In this document: positions 7,986 through 16,192 of the stretch, piece after piece | Layout: each line of letters begins with the position of its first letter | Position numbering within the stretch: position 1 is the stretch's first letter | From: Coemansia sp. RSA 1804 | Taxonomy: Eukaryota > Kickxellomycota > Kickxellomycetes > Kickxellales > Kickxellaceae | Assembly (NCBI GenBank): GCA_027578815.1 | Contig: JANBTH010000481.1 | Coordinates: 1-16,497, forward strand | Direction: 5' to 3' | DNA length: 16,497 nt | Translations under genes and position numbers: made by a program | The notes under the pieces: generated by a model | Seen by the model: the letters and a program-made list of their open reading frames with translations, nothing else | What the model was told of the DNA's origin: nothing | The model's database searches: none

Positions 7986-9328
7986 TAAGGTGTGAAAACA
8001 ATCTGTGCTATATACCTGATTTTGCTATAATCGAACCCAAAAGAATTAACAAGCTCATCAATGCTGCTCAACGGGTACTCAGGAGGGCCTAGCAGGGCAA
8101 TAAGGTTGAGGTCATTTTGTTCCGTTGGAACAGTAGTCACATCACTAAAGTTGTTTACACCTGAACCAAGGTTGCTAAGAGAGACGGGGATTACACCCAC
8201 CATCAGCTTTTTCTCAAGGGACATATTATCCTTAAACATAAAGTCGAAAAGACTCTGCAGAGTGCTAATTGCGTCTTGCTGCTAGGCCGTTGACCAGTGC
8301 GACTGGTGCACAGTTATAAACGGGACATCATATTAATCAGCAAGAAGAATATAACAGCAACCAAAATGATGCATAATAAGCGTTGAAAGGTCCTCGAATA
8401 TAACCTGAGCCATATCAATATTACCAAGAATATATTCAGGATCGCGTCTGGATTTTTTGTACTCCCTAATTTGGTCATCCAGCACCAGTTTAGCTTTGCA
8501 TGCATTTTCCGAAAGCTCCATAGAATTTTTAAAGTCAGACAGCCAGTTATTATATGCTCGAATAATAACGTCACAAAGTTGCTTTAGGAAGGCAACAAGA
8601 CTGGAACTTTTGCAAGTGGAGAACGAGAGAAAGATAACAGGGTATTTACCAAAATGTTGTTCAAAAAATACCGGATCCTCTTTCCTCAGCATCGAATCAT
8701 GAAATAGCCATTCACGCTTTTTCCAGCAAATCTCGGCTATGCTTAGACCAGTAACATCCTCTTTGATGTCATCAATTGATATATGCTCCACTGCGCTTGA
8801 TTCAGGCGATGCGCTGAAGAATAAACGCATGATTCCCAAGTTGTAAGTTTTACCAAAGCATCAGGGAAGATGGAGTCGCCCAACTGAAAGGATACAATTC
8901 CAAAACCCTCTGCACACAAGGGTCTTATCAACCTTGCAAAATTCCTGGCTATGAGTGCCTTTGGAGATTTCGAAGGCCATATCGACGTCAATGTGGCTTC
9001 CACTGACTCTTATTGGTGAGCTGATACTTGGGACTGGTGCGGCAGGATCCCTTGTCAGCGTTTGTTGGCTCTCCAAATCCAGACGAACGCGCTTCCTGAT
9101 AACGCCCTTGCTACTCCCGTATGAATAGAAATCTTGGATGACATGGTTAGCGCCTGCTTCAGGAGCTATAGAGCCACTCTCCAATACAAAGCCTGGAAGA
9201 TGCGCGGCTTCTGCACTGAGTTCCAGCGGTGAAGCTGGAAAATCAGAAGACTCACTTTGACTGGACGCAGGAGAGGATGGGCTATGCGCCCTTTTCTTCC
9301 CACTACTTCTTGTCTTTGGAGGCATCAT
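7986..9328 (-). pseudogene. AAA-ATPase-like (DUF1703-type) protein, pseudogene with three in-frame stops, split by the MITE
   Basis: One continuous minus-strand frame from ATG 9328 (or 9325) carries the family landmarks in order but is broken by TGA (8861-8863), TAA (8333-8335) and TAG (8282-8284), with no frameshift. The N-terminal ~120 residues are polar, with NLS-like runs GKKRAHSP and IRKRVRLD. Then come KVDKTLVCR (family YVDKT motif), the Walker A region LP-stop-CFGKTYNLGIMRLFF (family RPRRFGK(S/T)), HFGKYPVIFLSFS, the Walker B region YILLAD-stop-YDVPF (family DEYD) and LMVGVIPVSLSNLGSGVNNFSDVT (family sensor block with NN..D.T). These P-loop proteins usually have a PD-(D/E)XK nuclease-like C-terminus; here the MITE cuts the frame before it. 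Upstream lies the FunK1 pseudogene on the same strand. The biochemical role of the fungal family is poorly known. An intact product is not encoded unless three stops are read through. Confidence 0.82.
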
Positions 9329-9480
9329 AAAAGAGCAAAAATGAGCTTTCAAATTGAAAGGTAGAAATAATAATAATTAATTAAAAGCGCGAACGAAAAG
9401 AAAGGAGAGCAAGGATCATCCGCAGCCATCAAGTATGATGGATATTTGAGCAAGCTTACAAGTGCAGCAAAGGATATGTA

Positions 9481-9630
9481 TTATGATGACGTATACGATG
9501 TTAACATTTGATCAAAATGTTAACACAGTATATCTATCAATGATAACGTTCATATTAGGATGTGATTAAAATAACTGTATTCTTTTGCAACCGCATAGTT
9601 GGAAGCTATATGTTGCTTGGATTAAAGCAG
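9481..9630 (+). repeat. Solitary third copy of the MITE end
   Basis: Starts TTATGATGACGTATACGATG right after TA (9479-9480) and runs on as TTAACATTTGATCAAAATGTTAACA, then blocks alignable with the left arm (ATATTAGGATGTGATT, ACTGTATTCTTTTGCAA). Similarity fades by about 9630. It has the same orientation as the left arm and no right-hand partner was found in the window. It is more diverged than the two arms and lacks the second and third terminal bases, so it is probably an older, truncated copy. It lies about 150 nt upstream of the AAA-ATPase pseudogene start. Confidence 0.7.
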
Positions 9631-9801
9631 ACGAGAGCCTAATTTCGGCGCAAAGCATTTGTTAGCTCACACGATGATATTAGAGCATACTGATATGGCT
9701 GCGGATATATGAGATTGTCATATAAAAGCAATATCGGGTTGGAGGTTTTATTTTCTAGAATTTTACTTCTCAGCATAAATAACAATTTGCTTATTTCTTT
9801 T

Positions 9802-12373
9802 TTATTTCTTTTGCAAGTCCGGTTCCGCTTGAAACAAACCTTCCTTGGCACTTATAACGCTCTTTCGCAACATATATTTGTCCTTTGTGAAAACATCATT
9901 AAAATGTGATGTTAGATCTAACTGTGCTTTCGCCTGCTGTGCAGATTCCTCTAGTGCCTGTAGAAGTAGTGGCAATAGCTTCTTCCACATTGCAGACCAT
10001 TTTTTGAATGGGTTGCTGACAATTACTTTCTTGAATCTGTTGGTTTTAGGGTTAAGCCAAATTTCTGTATTCTCAATTGTGCCACGACGATCATTGTCAT
10101 AGGTCTCAATCAGCACCTTTTGCAATTGCTTAACCAGTTCAATTAGGATATCGATACCATGCAAGTCAAGATTAAATTCCATGGTAACTTCACTGAAGGT
10201 GAATTTGCTGTGCAGTATATTTCTTTTTGCTTTAGCTATCTTTTCAAGAGTTGATCCAGTGTACCAATCCTTGAGCAATGTAGGCTGTCTAAGCCTACTG
10301 GTGATTTTGCGACGTGTCTGGCTGCTCCACCCAAATGTTCCGGCCCAGCACAGAATGTAAAGCATTGACTCCCAGTCTGAGCGCTGTTTGTCAAGAATGA
10401 GACTTGGCCAGATTGTTTACGCTCATAAACTGCAGCGTTCCTGTGCGCTCAGCATGTATAGACTTCTCTGTGGCATCAATATTGACAGCGTGGTCAAAAT
10501 CGATTAGCATTCCGTGAACGTCGTCATCGTCGTCCCTGCACACAAGCATGTTGCTTAACGAGACATTGCGGTGGAGGATATGGCATTCCTTGATAATCTG
10601 CCAGTGGCACCGCATTACACCAGTGGCCACAATTATGAGATCCTGAACATTCTGTGCATATTTAATTGGCGTGCCAATGTCATTTATATAGATCCGCTTG
10701 AACACACGCAGTGCTGTGCTGAGTCTCACCAAGCTGGCCCCAAATAGCATTTCCCAGCACCGTATTCGATGTGTCTTTGTAGAGATTTCCTATGATCGGA
10801 TCCGTTAGATGCACACGCCCGCTTTGACAGTCATCACGTAGCCTTGGATACATGCCTCTGACGCTGTTGACGTTTTGCAGCCTTTCTGTGATTACTGAAA
10901 GATGCCTTGCTTCGTCGCGGGTATCCTCAGCTGGATCCTCAGGAGCCTCGACCCACGAGTCCTTGACGATGGTGTTGCACTTCATCTGCTGGTGAGGCTT
11001 TCTCTGCTTGTCGCTTGGGTCTGGTGGAGGCGGCTTGTTGGCTGACACTGCAAAGCACCGCGTGTGTCGCCCAAACATCCGCTCAGCGCAAATAAGAACC
11101 TCTCGCGAATAAAGCGCCATTGCTGGATTCCCGGCAGTAGGCTCTGACTGAATTACGAGGCACTGTGAACTGTAGTCATAGCTGATAGCCGGATCATACC
11201 CCAGCTTGCAGCTATCGCAGAACGACCAGTTCACAAAGAGTCGTATAAAGTCCTTTCTTCCTGCTGCTGTGGCCAGATCCATGTCTTCCGAGGCCGCTGC
11301 GTAGTTGGGCCCAAATACACATGCATTCACAATGGTGTTGCACATAATCATGCCCCAGGCAAACCGCCTGTTGTGCTGTGTCGCATAGATCTCCTTTGTG
11401 TAGCGAAAGAGCTGCGCGTATGCCTCGTTCGTGTCCTTCGCATGCCGCTTAAGCTCGATATACGCAAATGTGTTTGCAACGTCGGGACGGCTGAGCTGCT
11501 GGTTCGGTTCCTTGACGGCAGAGTGTCCAGATGTAGAAGGGGACAGCGATGTGTCGCTCAGCGACCTGCACCTCATAGCAATGTCAATCCGCCAGCTGTA
11601 CTGCGAGTCCACTGGAGTAGTATCGACTTTCTCAAATGGCTCGATCAGCCTCTGTGGCTGCGCCTTCAGCTTGGTCTGGAGCCGAATGCATTCGGAAATA
11701 AAGTCAATAAGCGCCTTGGCTGGCTCGTACATTTCTCGTTCTACTGAAACCAGCACCTGCGGACTGTCTTTGCATTCACCCTTTTCTTCAAATGGAATGA
11801 GAAGCTGGAGCTGCTGGAACAGGCCGAAGAGCCTTGGTTGATCTGTGGATTTAGCATTGTTTTTAGCCACCTCTGTATAGTCTGCTTTGCCTTTTCCGCG
11901 TAACCATCCGGCTTTGAATCTTGACATCTAACAAGTGCTTTGACAAGCTTTGAAATGCTGTCGGTCATCTGCGTTGCTGCACCTTGGGCAGTACGGCTGC
12001 TTGGCAGTGCAACATTTAAAATTCCACTAATGTCAGGTTTTAGATATGTTGCTACTTGCTTTTTTGCTTTGCTTATGAGGCTTTCCTCTATCTGTCTCCT
12101 ATCTAATGCAAATGTACCAGGTGAACGAGATGCGCTTGTGCTTCTTTTCATCAACATACATGTAGTGTTTTTGGCTGGCAGAGGCACCAGCTGACCAGCG
12201 CTTTCATTTTCTTTGTCTTTGCCATCTTGTTTTGGGCGCTTTGCTTCGGGAGATACAAAGACGGATGCCTCTATCGTGCGCTTTGCATTAACGGACGTTC
12301 TAAATGGCTTCTTAGTCCGTGTGTGTCCCGAAGACAACGGCTTGCCCGACCTGTTGCTGCTGTTGCTGGACAT
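9802..12373 (-). pseudogene. FunK1-type fungal protein kinase, probable pseudogene
   Basis: Four minus-strand segments give one colinear FunK1-like (Pkinase_fungal) protein: 12373-about 11850 (polar N-terminus with NLS-like KRPKQDGKDK), about 11850-10735, about 10750-10391 and 10374-9802. Family landmarks are FAYIELKRHAKD, QLFRYTKEIYATQHNRRFAWGM, CKLGYDP, a catalytic-loop motif HILHRNVSLSNMLV, the metal-binding GMLIDFDHA (DFD), ERTGTLQFMS and WESMLYILCWAGTFGW. Three things argue against function: the catalytic HRD aspartate is Asn (AAT, 10565-10567); TGA at 10391-10393 interrupts the frame before a segment reading QTAL; and about 2 nt are missing between AL and WES (near 10375-10380). Two more frame changes lie near 11840-11900 and 10700-10740. 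The first could be a short intron (GTTACG...GCTAAATCCACAG, 62 nt). A 37-nt intron could formally bypass the TGA, but it would be very short and remove conserved residues. Confidence 0.8.
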
Positions 12374-12772
12374 ATTAATTTAAAGCTGTGCTGAATTACA
12401 AGCTGAAACGCTCAAAGATTGATCAAGGTATGTCAAAGTAATATAATGAATGCGAGGAGAAAAATGTAAATAATACAATGTGCAATGATGGCTTTTTGAA
12501 ACAGCAAAAACAAACTGCTGCTGCGGACTTTAATTGTCAGACAGTAAAGATTTGTTGCCTTTTTAAATTACTGTAAACAGGGCTGCTGGTCATCTAATCT
12601 TCTGACGCTAATCATTTGAATCTTCTGGATTTCGGACCCTGGAACTCGAGTAAGCTTACACAGTTCCTACGGTCTCCTGTAACAAGACCAAAAATATTAG
12701 GATCGCGCTGGACAGCACAATATAAAACATGTCTGGAACCAAAGCACATTTCCCTGCTTTAAAAGCTACGCC

Positions 12773-13048
12773 ATGGAGCGATTACAACAGCTGCACAGAG
12801 TAAACACCTTGTGCCAGAGGAGTGTAGTTGATATATTGTATATTATGCTGTTAATGAGAACATCTGACACTACTTTTTGGAATAACCATATAATCAGAGT
12901 TTTTGGGCATTTGGTCGACAAGGATCTCAAGTTTTCTTCCAGACAGGCTGTTCCAGGACATAATTCAAAATCTATGTTAATAAAGTTATCTTTGGTTTTG
13001 GTGCTTGGTCAAGCATTCTGCCAAACGCAGAAATATTACATGGACTAG
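12773..13048 (+). CDS. Hypothetical 91-aa ORF, doubtful
   Basis: A true ATG start in a strong context (ACGCCATGG), preceded by AATATAAAA, and 91 codons in AT-moderate sequence. The translation starts MERLQQLHRVNTLCQRS, contains a hydrophobic LYIMLLM stretch and a second one near the C-terminus (LSLVLVLGQAF). I recognise no domain. It could be a young or lineage-specific gene, part of an old mobile element, or chance; the position next to the accessory island makes a relic plausible. Confidence 0.22.
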   Translation: MERLQQLHRVNTLCQRSVVDILYIMLLMRTSDTTFWNNHIIRVFGHLVDKDLKFSSRQAVPGHNSKSMLIKLSLVLVLGQAFCQTQKYYMD

Positions 13049-13108
13049 TTGTGTGGAAGATTTTTATACTTATGTATAAGAATTCCTAGACAACTCAATG
13101 CTTACGTC

Positions 13109-13189
13109 TCAAGCAGTAATATCCATGTGTAGTGGCTCATCGTCAACACCCCTTGGTTCCAGTTTGATCCAGACTGTGCCAGTCGGCAT
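13109..13189 (-). other. Short coding-like fragment
   Basis: From ATG 13189 the minus strand reads MPTGTVWIKLEPRGVDDEPL before its stop at 13109. Its composition is protein-like, and a GCTGA...ATAG branch/acceptor-like sequence lies a few codons upstream. No upstream exon can be seen. It is either a gene remnant or coincidence. Confidence 0.2.
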
Positions 13190-13532
13190 GACAAGTTGAC
13201 CAATCCTCTATCTTCCTTTCAGCAAGCCTTTTGTTTTTCATTCGCATTTATCGAACTGGTTTTCTAGCTCGCCCTTTCATATGTGGCAAGATTAAATTAA
13301 CAGCAGTGATATCATCACATGATTTGTAAATACAAATGGCATTTTTTTGCTCAGGGTTTTTTATTTTCTCCTTTTCCTTTTTTGCCTGGTGACGTTTCTC
13401 GCTGTCAATTTTCATTTATAACGGCTTATCTTTATAGTCTTTCTCTACTTAATTCACTATCATTCACAGAGCACTGCTTGAATTTAGAAGCATAACATAA
13501 GAAAACGCCTCTTTTCTCGAGCGTGTGTAGTA

Positions 13533-14387
13533 ATGGCAACGCTAAAGCTTGCGTTGATACAGCTGGCAACAAGCGCGCACAAGGCAACGAACCTTGCGCA
13601 TGCTCGCAGCAAAGTTCTAGAGGCAGCCAAGGCCGGCGCCAACATGGTGGTCCTTCCAGAGTGCTTTAACTCGCCATACGGCACACAGTATTTTGGGCAA
13701 TACTCGGAGGAGATTGATGCAGCTCGGCCTAGCGAAAGTATTCGTGCGCTCTCCGAGATGGCACGCGATGGCAAGGTGTACCTGGTTGGCGGATCCATTC
13801 CCGAGCGAGAAGCCGCAACAGAGAGCCTTTATAACACGTGTACGGTTTGGAACCCAGAGGGCCTGCTGATAGCCACGCACCGCAAGGCCCATCTGTTTGA
13901 TATTGACTTTCCTGGCAAGATCGTATTCAAGGAAAGCGAGGTTCTCAAGCCGGGAAACAAGGTAACAGAGTTTGCCACGCCGTGGGGCAAGTTTGGCGTG
14001 GGGATCTGCTATGACATTCGGTTTCCAGAGCTTGCGATGATTGCCGCACGAAGAGGGTGTGTTGGGATGATATACCCGGGCGCATTCAACACAACCACCG
14101 GCCCAATGCACTGGGAGCTGCTTTTGAGAGCGCGGGCGATGGACAACCAGATCTTTGCGGCTGCGTGCTCGCCTGCCAGGGACTTAGATGCCTCGTACCA
14201 CGCGTGGGGCCACTCGACGGTTGTGGATCCGTTTGCAAGGGTCGTTGCTACCACCGGCGATGCCGAGGACATTGTGTACGCTGACATCGATCTTGCACTT
14301 GTTGACGAGGTCCGTAGATCCATACCCATATACTCGCAGCGCCGCTTCGACATATACCCTGATGTTGCGGCTGACGACAAACACTAG
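13533..14387 (+). CDS. NIT2: Omega-amidase / NIT2-type nitrilase-superfamily hydrolase
   Basis: A 284-aa intronless protein, near the 276 residues of human NIT2, aligning along its whole length by motif. The carbon-nitrogen hydrolase triad is present: Glu43 in VLPECFNSPYG, Lys118 in HRKAHLFDID and Cys159 in GVGICYDIRFPELA. NIT2-specific blocks include YLVGGSIPE, YPGAFNTTTGPMHWELLLRARAMDNQ, SPARD, AWGHSTVVDPF and YSQRRFDIY. The family hydrolyses alpha-ketoglutaramate and alpha-ketosuccinamate, the products of glutamine and asparagine transaminases, to the ketoacids plus ammonia, in cytosol and/or mitochondria. The yeast relative (Nit3 clade) has similar activity. The ATG at 13533 gives the usual short N-terminus ATLKLALIQL, with no obvious targeting sequence. 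RPA2 follows on the same strand after about 400 nt, with no sign of functional linkage. Confidence 0.93.
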   Translation: MATLKLALIQLATSAHKATNLAHARSKVLEAAKAGANMVVLPECFNSPYGTQYFGQYSEEIDAARPSESIRALSEMARDGKVYLVGGSIPEREAATESLYNTCTVWNPEGLLIATHRKAHLFDIDFPGKIVFKESEVLKPGNKVTEFATPWGKFGVGICYDIRFPELAMIAARRGCVGMIYPGAFNTTTGPMHWELLLRARAMDNQIFAAACSPARDLDASYHAWGHSTVVDPFARVVATTGDAEDIVYADIDLALVDEVRRSIPIYSQRRFDIYPDVAADDKH

Positions 14388-14542
14388 CAGCAAACAGTGG
14401 AGCTACTTGTTGCTGGGACTGCTGTGGCTTGAAAAAAAAAGCAAGTGCGGTTCCATGAGTGAGCCACAGGCTAAGCGATTCGCAATTATCCACCGTGATT
14501 TTCTGATTCGCGCTCACAATACCAGGCAGTGGTTTGATCCTT

Positions 14543-14548
14543 ACGCGT
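14543..14548 (+). promoter_or_regulatory. MCB element (ACGCGT) upstream of RPA2
   Basis: ACGCGT is the MluI cell-cycle box bound by MBF-type factors (Mbp1/Swi6) at S-phase genes in yeasts. It lies about 240 nt before the RPA2 start codon. A CGCGCGT (about 14570) and an E2F-like TTTTGCGC (about 14606) are close by. RPA genes are classic MCB/E2F-regulated replication genes, so the match fits the target. Only motif and position support it. Confidence 0.45.
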
Positions 14549-14785
14549 TCGTTTGCTGGCGAGAAAGAAGCGCGCGTTCTGGCATTTCCAGCCTTTTCTG
14601 GGTTTATTTTGCGCAGTCCATAAGTTTTTGCTGCAACAAGACTGGCTTTTTCTTTCTTTTTTCTTTTCTTCGCATCAAACCCAACGTACATTATCCACTA
14701 TTCTTTTGTCACACAATAACTTTATCAAAAACAAACGCACCGTATTATAACGACAGCACCGTTTAGACGATTCAAAACAAGCACA

Positions 14786-15846
14786 ATGAGTATGTATTGA
14801 CGTTCTGTTAGATTTGGATCTGGTGTTCTCTGGCTGAATTTGCAAACAATGAAGTTTTCTAATTCTAAAATCATTACATTTCCATGTTTTTGCTGTCTTG
14901 GCGAATAGGCTTTGGAGGATTCGACCAGCAAGGCGGCGGCGGAGGCTATGGCTACGGCTATGGAAATGAGGGCCAGAACAACTACTCGTTTGGCGGCGGT
15001 TTCATGACTGGCGGCGGCGGCGACGGTGGTGTAGACGACGATAACAAGGCGCGTGGTGGATACAAGAACCAGACCATCCGCCCGGTAACCATCAAACAGC
15101 TGACGGACATACCTGTGCAGGAGACTGACGCGCCAATAATGCTGGACAACGAGGAGATCAAGCAAGTGACGTTTGTCGGGATTGTGCGCAACATCACGCC
15201 GCAGCCGATTAACATAAACTACTCGATTGAGGACGGCACCGGTATCATCGATGTGCGCGTGTGGCCCAGCCATGGCGCGCACGGCGACAATGACATGATG
15301 GATGACGGCGAGAGGAGAAACCCAACCCACGACCCCAGCATCGAAGTTGACAAGTATGTTCGCGTCTACGGCGACTTGAAGTTCTTCAACTCGAAGCGCA
15401 GCATCAGCGCGCACAAGATCAGGCCGGTGAAGGACCACAACGAGATCACATACCACGGCCTGGAGGCCGTCTACGTACATCTGACGAAGACGCGCGGGCT
15501 CCCGTCCAAAGCCGGCGGTGGTGCCATGAGTGTTCCGTCGGGCGCCAACCAGCAGCAAGCTGGCGGAGCCTACAGCGCCGGCGCGGCATATGGTGGCGGT
15601 GGTGGGTACGGTGCCGGCGGCTTCGGAGGCGGCATGAACATGAGCTTGCTTCAGGCGGCGGTGCTCGAGGTCATCGCGCAGGCACCACAGGAGTCCCACG
15701 GAATCCAGATCTCGTCGGTGCAGCAGAAGCTGACAAACAGATTCCAGAGCACAGACATCACCAAGGCTGTCGAATGGCTGATCTCTGAGGGCCACCTCTA
15801 CAACACGATCGACGAGTCGTACGTCAAGTCAACTGGTTCTTTTTGA
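14786..15846 (+). CDS. RPA2: Replication protein A 32-kDa (middle) subunit, two coding exons
   Basis: Exon 1 is only ATGA (14786-14789). A 119-nt intron (14790-14908) has donor GTATGT and acceptor AATAG, and exon 2 runs 14909-15846. Joined, they read MSFGGFDQQGGGGGYGYGYG and give 313 aa, in the normal 270-310 size range of RPA2. The unspliced frame would instead begin at ATG 14884 with an unlikely hydrophobic leader made of intron. Residues 1-50 are Gly/Tyr-rich. Residues 55-195 form the OB fold (DBD-D), with IRPVTIKQL, VTFVGIVRNI, YSIEDGTGIIDVRVW, YVRVYGDLKFFNSKRSISAHKI. Residues 200-243 are a Gly/Ala-rich linker, and 245-313 are the winged helix (RPA_C) ending AVEWLISEGHLYNTIDESYVKST. RPA2 is part of the heterotrimer that coats single-stranded DNA in replication and repair; its winged helix recruits repair factors. 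Upstream MCB-like sites suggest S-phase expression. Confidence 0.93.
14790..14908 (+). other. RPA2 intron 1
   Basis: 119-nt spliceosomal intron directly after the fourth coding base. Donor GTATGT is the common fungal consensus. The acceptor is AATAG, preceded by a CTAAT-like branch candidate (TTCTAATTC, about 14857). Removing it restores the MSFGGFD start expected of RPA2, which is the main evidence. Confidence 0.8.
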
Positions 15847-15884
15847 AGCCCAATTGTGCGATCGCCCGTGTTTCCGCTGTTCTC

Positions 15885-15890
15885 AATAAA
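15885..15890 (+). terminator. Polyadenylation signal of RPA2
   Basis: AATAAA about 40 nt after the RPA2 stop codon, inside a TGTTCTCAATAAAAACATG context. The position is right for a compact fungal 3' UTR. Confidence 0.5.
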
Positions 15891-15928
15891 AACATGTAGC
15901 TGTCCTTTTCATACCAGAATTCGTAGGT

Positions 15929-16108
15929 CTAGACTAGACTGGCCTGCCAGTTCATTTGCAGCAGATGCTTGTTGGTTACTGACCTCCCTTTGCGAGGAGT
16001 GGAAAGCAGGGGGCAGTGCTTGGTAAGGCTTTCCATTGCCTCAGGCGCTTCTTTCTGGCGCACATGGGGCAAATTCGCAATCAAGCCCCTTTCGAGTGCT
16101 TGTGGCAT
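15929..16108 (-). CDS. Hypothetical 59-aa ORF, doubtful
   Basis: From ATG 16108 the minus strand is open for 59 codons (MPQALERGLIANLPHVRQKE...) through a stretch that is clearly GC-richer than its surroundings. CTCTCTTTTCAG sits right before the ATG and could be a 3' splice site, but no upstream exon is evident and the frame ends just before the RPA2 3' end. No family recognised. The opposite strand is also open here, so chance is quite possible. Confidence 0.18.
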   Translation of the reverse strand: MPQALERGLIANLPHVRQKEAPEAMESLTKHCPLLSTPRKGRSVTNKHLLQMNWQASLV

Positions 16109-16192
16109 TGCTGAAAAGAGAGTGGCAACCGATTCGAAAAGGGCTTATTAAAAAAGGAGGACGCGCATGGTTCAAGCGCTCCATAAAGCCTT

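Larger units (their letters stand above)
12374..13532. other. Intergenic spacer between FunK1 pseudogene and NIT2
   Basis: About 1.16 kb. A 91-codon plus-strand frame (12773-13048) has a good ATG context (GCCATGG) and a TATA-like AATATAAAA about 50 nt before it, but the protein is unlike any family I recognise. A minus-strand stretch at 13109-13189 reads like protein. The right end (13380-13530) is AT-rich with TTTATAA-like motifs and should carry the NIT2 promoter. Confidence 0.45.

Noticed and set aside
14725..15795. 356-codon minus-strand frame opposite RPA2
   Set aside because: It is the antisense of the RPA2 coding sequence; the sense strand encodes a full OB-fold/winged-helix protein, and the antisense has no recognisable domain.
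16155..16182. GGTTCAAGCGC resembling a tRNA B box
   Set aside because: No acceptor, D-arm or anticodon stem can be folded around it.
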